Origin: SIG424 sp045546695 | Lineage (GTDB): Bacteria > Bacillota > Clostridia > UBA1212 > UBA1255 | Assembly (NCBI GenBank): GCA_045546695.1 | Contig: JAZQDE010000036.1 | Location: 1-64,000 of the forward strand | Direction of reading: 5' to 3' | DNA: 64,000 bases | In this document: in pieces, positions 61,530 to 64,000 of the stretch | Layout of the letters: every line of letters begins with the position of its first letter | Numbering within the stretch: the first letter of the stretch is position 1 | Position numbers and translations under genes: made by a program | Notes under the pieces: model-generated | What the model was told of the DNA's origin: nothing | Database searches by the model: none | Seen by the model: the letters and a program-made list of their open reading frames with translations, nothing else

Positions 61530-62363
61530 TTAATCTTCCTTTCTGCGGGCAACGAACAGTGTGCCGACGTCTCTGCCTTCCAGAATTTTATATATAACTC
61601 TCGGGTCGTCGCCGTTTGCGATGACAGCGTTTGTGCCTTTTGCTGCGGCGAGTCTGCTGGCGTGTACTTTTGTGAGCATGCCGCCTGTGCCGAGATTGCT
61701 TCCGGCGCCGCCTGCTACTTCTTCTATTTTTTCAGACAAGTCTTCGATCGTGTGATATAAGACTGCGTGCGGGTCTTCGTTTGGATTGTTTGAGTAAAAA
61801 CCGTCAATATCTGTCAGAATAATGAGCAAATCTGCCTCGTTGAGTGTCGCAACCAGATATGAAAGCGTGTCGTTGTCGCCGAATTTGATCTCGTCTACGG
61901 CGATAGTGTCGTTTTCGTTAACGATCGGCACGATGCGCATTTTGAGAAGTTCTTTAAATGTGTTTACAGAGTGTTTTCTTGCGTCTTCGAGGTCGAGTAC
62001 GTTTTTTGTAAGCAGTATCTGTCCTACTGAAAAGCCATAATCTGAGAATGCCATGCTGTAGAGCTTCATCAGGTCAACCTGTCCGACAGCAGCAACGGCC
62101 TGGCGGCCTTCTACAGTTTTTGGTTTTTCGGGGAGTCTGAGCATCTTGACGCCTACGCCAATCGCGCCGGACGAAACAAGTATTACGTCCAGTCCGTGGT
62201 TCATGAGGTCTGAGATGATTTCTGACAATTTATGGATACGTTTGATGTTTATGCCGCCTTCTTTGTACATTAATGAAGAGGTGCCGATTTTGATAACGAC
62301 TTTTTTCGTATCTTTGAGTTTTTCTCTATATTCTGCCTCGCGGGCTTTGTCTACTATATCCAT
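61530..62363 (-). CDS. proB: Glutamate 5-kinase (without PUA domain)
   Basis: A 277-residue amino-acid kinase that phosphorylates glutamate. KIGTSSLM at the start, VSSGAIGVG and NENDTIAVDEI are family marks. The C-terminal PUA domain of the 367-residue Escherichia coli enzyme is missing; such short forms occur in Clostridia. It is followed directly by proA. Confidence 0.94.
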   Translation of the reverse strand: MDIVDKAREAEYREKLKDTKKVVIKIGTSSLMYKEGGINIKRIHKLSEIISDLMNHGLDVILVSSGAIGVGVKMLRLPEKPKTVEGRQAVAAVGQVDLMKLYSMAFSDYGFSVGQILLTKNVLDLEDARKHSVNTFKELLKMRIVPIVNENDTIAVDEIKFGDNDTLSYLVATLNEADLLIILTDIDGFYSNNPNEDPHAVLYHTIEDLSEKIEEVAGGAGSNLGTGGMLTKVHASRLAAAKGTNAVIANGDDPRVIYKILEGRDVGTLFVARRKED

Positions 62364-62388
62364 TGTGAAACCTTCTTAATTAAAAATA

Positions 62389-62417
62389 GTCCAAAGTTGA
62401 TAATATCAACGATGGAC
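62389..62417 (-). terminator. Terminator after the NlpC/P60-like gene
   Basis: GTCCA pairs with TGGAC and encloses a second dyad (GTTGATA/TATCAAC); followed by TATTTTTAA on the minus strand. It separates the cysteine-peptidase-like gene from proB. Confidence 0.75.
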
Positions 62418-62424
62418 GTTTTTG

Positions 62425-63060
62425 TCAATTATTCTGTGGCCTGTATGCGAACATAAAATCGTTTATCGGCTCGCACATTGGCTGGACGCTCTGGATTCTG
62501 TGGTCCGATCCGCAGTCGTATCTGTAATAGTCTGTGTCGTTTGCTTTGCCTGCGCACATGAATGTGTGTGACGCGTATTCTACGCCTTTGCCGGAAGTTT
62601 TTGGTATTACGAATACGATGTCGCCGGCCTGCAGGTCGTCTTTGTTTTCTATGCGTGAAAAGCCGTGTTTTTCACAGAATGTGGGAAGGTCGTGTGCCGG
62701 ATCTGCCGAGCAGTATACGTAAAGTCCGTTTGCCTCAGGCTGGTCTGTCATTCCAATATTATACAGTACCCAGCCGACGAAACGGTCGCAGCTTACTGTT
62801 TTTTCGCTCTCGTTTATTGCCGGATTGAGCATCGCATGGCCGTATCTGAAGCCCGTCGTGCGTACGTGGTCGGTGATTTTTTTGCCTTCTGCGAGCATTT
62901 TTGTCACTTTTTCGCTGTATGGTGCGTAAATGATTTTGCCGTTTTCATCGTAGACCCTGTATCCGCAGGCAGCATTGTCGTCTGCGGTTTTTTTCGCATT
63001 TTGAAGGTCGGGGTTGGTGAAAATTTCCAGTTGTGTGTTTTCGGACTTTATAGTGTACAT
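62425..63060 (-). CDS. NlpC/P60-like cysteine hydrolase, hypothetical
   Basis: A 211-residue cytosolic protein. The order Cys91 (SCDRFVGWVLYNIG), a Gly-Asp strand (LQAGDIVFV, about 145-150), and His165 (YASHTFMC) matches the Cys-His arrangement of the NlpC/P60 and CHAP fold. No signal peptide is present, so it is not an obvious exported cell-wall hydrolase. The start is the ATG at 63058-63060 with GGAGGG upstream; a longer frame runs into the minisatellite. It stands as a single-gene unit before a terminator. Confidence 0.6.
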   Translation of the reverse strand: MYTIKSENTQLEIFTNPDLQNAKKTADDNAACGYRVYDENGKIIYAPYSEKVTKMLAEGKKITDHVRTTGFRYGHAMLNPAINESEKTVSCDRFVGWVLYNIGMTDQPEANGLYVYCSADPAHDLPTFCEKHGFSRIENKDDLQAGDIVFVIPKTSGKGVEYASHTFMCAGKANDTDYYRYDCGSDHRIQSVQPMCEPINDFMFAYRPQNN

Positions 63061-63128
63061 ATTTGTCGCCCTCCTGCTATGTGCTGGTGATATTTTAAAC
63101 CAGGCGGTGGAATTTGTCAAAAGGATGT

Positions 63129-63167
63129 GGGCGCGGGCGTGGGCGGCGTGGGCGTGGGCGTGGGCGG
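63129..63167. repeat. GC-rich minisatellite upstream of the NlpC/P60-like gene
   Basis: Imperfect tandem copies of a 6-bp to 8-bp unit GGGCGT(GG) just beyond the gene start. With the 63193-63261 dyad it makes up the 340-bp gap between the divergent genes. Confidence 0.8.
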
Positions 63168-63192
63168 AAAGCGATATATATGAAAAGTCAAA

Positions 63193-63261
63193 TTTTTGGT
63201 ACTGTTAAGAATTATGAACATAGGCATACCTTTTTTTCAGTATTTTGAACAGTACCAAAAA
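63193..63261. other. 14-bp perfect inverted repeat with 41-nt loop
   Basis: TTTTTGGTACTGTT (63193-63206) and AACAGTACCAAAAA (63248-63261) are exact reverse complements, lying between two divergent genes. It may be an operator pair, an attenuator or the ends of a miniature element. Confidence 0.6.
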
Positions 63262-63325
63262 AATCGGTTTTGATATATATGCCCTGATGGCCTCCCACCC
63301 CCATATAAAATTCACAATTTATACA

Positions 63326-63353
63326 TTGACTTTATCGTACATTGTGGTAGCAT
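63326..63353 (+). promoter_or_regulatory. Promoter of the partial permease gene
   Basis: TTGACT (63326-63331), 16-bp spacer, TAGCAT (63348-63353), 48 bp before the start. Confidence 0.45.
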
Positions 63354-63400
63354 TGCATGGTTTCGTTTGAAACTATTATTCAGAAGGAAGATGTTTCGGA

Positions 63401-64000
63401 TTGGTAAGTTTTGTAAAAAAGAACACAGTTTTGATGATAGCATTGCTGCTTGCGGGAATATCCATGATTATCGTGCCGCCCGACAAGGCCTACGCCGGAT
63501 ACATCGACTTCAAAACAATCAGCTGCCTGTTTTGCGTTTCGGCAGTCGTAATGGCACTCGGCGACATTGATTTTTTTACATTTCTTGCCAGGAAAATTAT
63601 TACAATCGCGGGCAGTCTGAGAAGCGCGGTGCTCGGAATTGTTTATATAACATTTATTGGCTCTATGCTCATTGCAAACGACATGGCGCTGCTTACTTTT
63701 CTGCCGCTTGGCTATATCGTGCTTCATAAGACGAACAACGACAGGCATATGGCTTTTATGTTCATTATGCAGAACATTGCGGCAAACCTCGGCGGTATGC
63801 TGACACCTTTTGGCAATCCCCAGAATCTGTATTTATATACGTATTACGATATTCCGACGAGCCAGTTTATGGCAGTTATGCTGCTACCTTTCCTGTTTGC
63901 AATCGGTCTGATCACACTTGCATGCTTCGTTTTTGTCAGAAACGAAAAGCTCACGATGGACCGTTTTGACGCGATTGTCCTGCCCCGCAGAAATACCATT
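63401..64000 (+). CDS. SLC13/ArsB-type ion transporter, N-terminal part
   Basis: The first 200 residues of a membrane permease cut by the window end. I start at TTG 63401-63403, where AGAAGGAAG lies 10 nt upstream; the first in-frame ATG is 11 codons later. Hydrophobic helices alternate with SMLIANDMALLTFLPLG and NLGGMLTPFGNPQNLYLY, the pair of motifs of the ArsB/NhaD/SLC13 (ion transporter) superfamily. Substrate could be citrate or another carboxylate, arsenite or sodium. It faces away from the NlpC/P60-like gene. Confidence 0.8.
   Translation, partial: MVSFVKKNTVLMIALLLAGISMIIVPPDKAYAGYIDFKTISCLFCVSAVVMALGDIDFFTFLARKIITIAGSLRSAVLGIVYITFIGSMLIANDMALLTFLPLGYIVLHKTNNDRHMAFMFIMQNIAANLGGMLTPFGNPQNLYLYTYYDIPTSQFMAVMLLPFLFAIGLITLACFVFVRNEKLTMDRFDAIVLPRRNTI

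Overview
The window reads as chromosomal DNA of a low-to-mid GC Bacillota, most likely a gut-type anaerobic member of class Clostridia. Pointers are the IspH-ribosomal protein S1 fusion, CvpA/DUF5711/ruvABC and plsC-cmk-ispH/rpsA gene order, the rpoB-rpoC-rpsL-rpsG-fusA-tuf string, AGGAGG-type ribosome binding sites and many lipoproteins. All protein genes except maf (52166-52783, +) and the partial permease at the right end (63401-64000, +) are on the minus strand. I see no rRNA, tRNA, CRISPR array or intact insertion sequence. Taxonomy is inference; no marker was compared to a database.

Layout, in the direction of transcription (high to low coordinates). (1) 62.4-58.9 kb and on to 56.6 kb: NlpC/P60-like protein, proB, proA, cmk, plsC, ispH-rpsA. 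(2) 56.5-52.8 kb: EamA transporter, mscL, and a 744-residue glycosidase-like protein carrying two in-frame minisatellites; it converges on maf, which carries another. (3) 51.9-46.2 kb: glycerol-1-phosphate dehydrogenase (araM type), a GH3 lipoprotein glucosidase and an M20 dipeptidase. (4) 45.9-33.8 kb: rpoB, rpoC, rpsL, rpsG, fusA, tuf with clear promoters before rpoB, rpsL and tuf. (5) 33.7-28.1 kb: an AT-rich accessory island with five lipoproteins, the truncated N-terminus of an Rhs/WapA-type secreted protein, an orphan C-terminal tip and a duplicated promoter/terminator block; I read it as a decayed polymorphic-toxin locus keeping an immunity-gene array. (6) 27.9-16.3 kb: a tight 12-gene run: Gld-type ABC exporter (ATPase, permease, GldG-like, DUF4340), DUF5711, CvpA, ruvA, ruvB, ruvC, a QueH-signal peptidase I fusion, rdgB and a DUF362 ferredoxin-like protein. 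(7) 16.2-13.3 kb: GH36 alpha-galactosidase and an EamA transporter. (8) 12.9-0.2 kb: an arginine operon, argG-C-J-B-D-F-carA-carB, behind a consensus promoter overlapped by ArgR-like palindromes and closed by a terminator at 146-179.

The most unusual content: CarA has lost all three glutaminase triad residues (Cys to Gly251, His to Val332, Glu to Asp334), which predicts an ammonia-dependent carbamoyl-phosphate synthetase inside the arginine operon; CarB is fused to a diaminopimelate-epimerase domain whose first active-site Cys appears as Ala; the queuosine enzyme QueH is fused to signal peptidase I; short GC-rich minisatellites sit in frame in neighbouring genes; and the octamer GGTGAAAA is about ten-fold over-represented on both strands but absent from 26.4-36.5 kb, which includes the accessory island.

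How the genes cooperate: argJ recycles acetyl groups, argB/C/D/J give ornithine, carAB supplies carbamoyl phosphate, argF makes citrulline and argG argininosuccinate (argH is not in the window). proB/proA make glutamate semialdehyde for proline. ruvABC form the Holliday-junction resolvasome. rpoBC and rpsL/rpsG/fusA/tuf are the core transcription and translation block.
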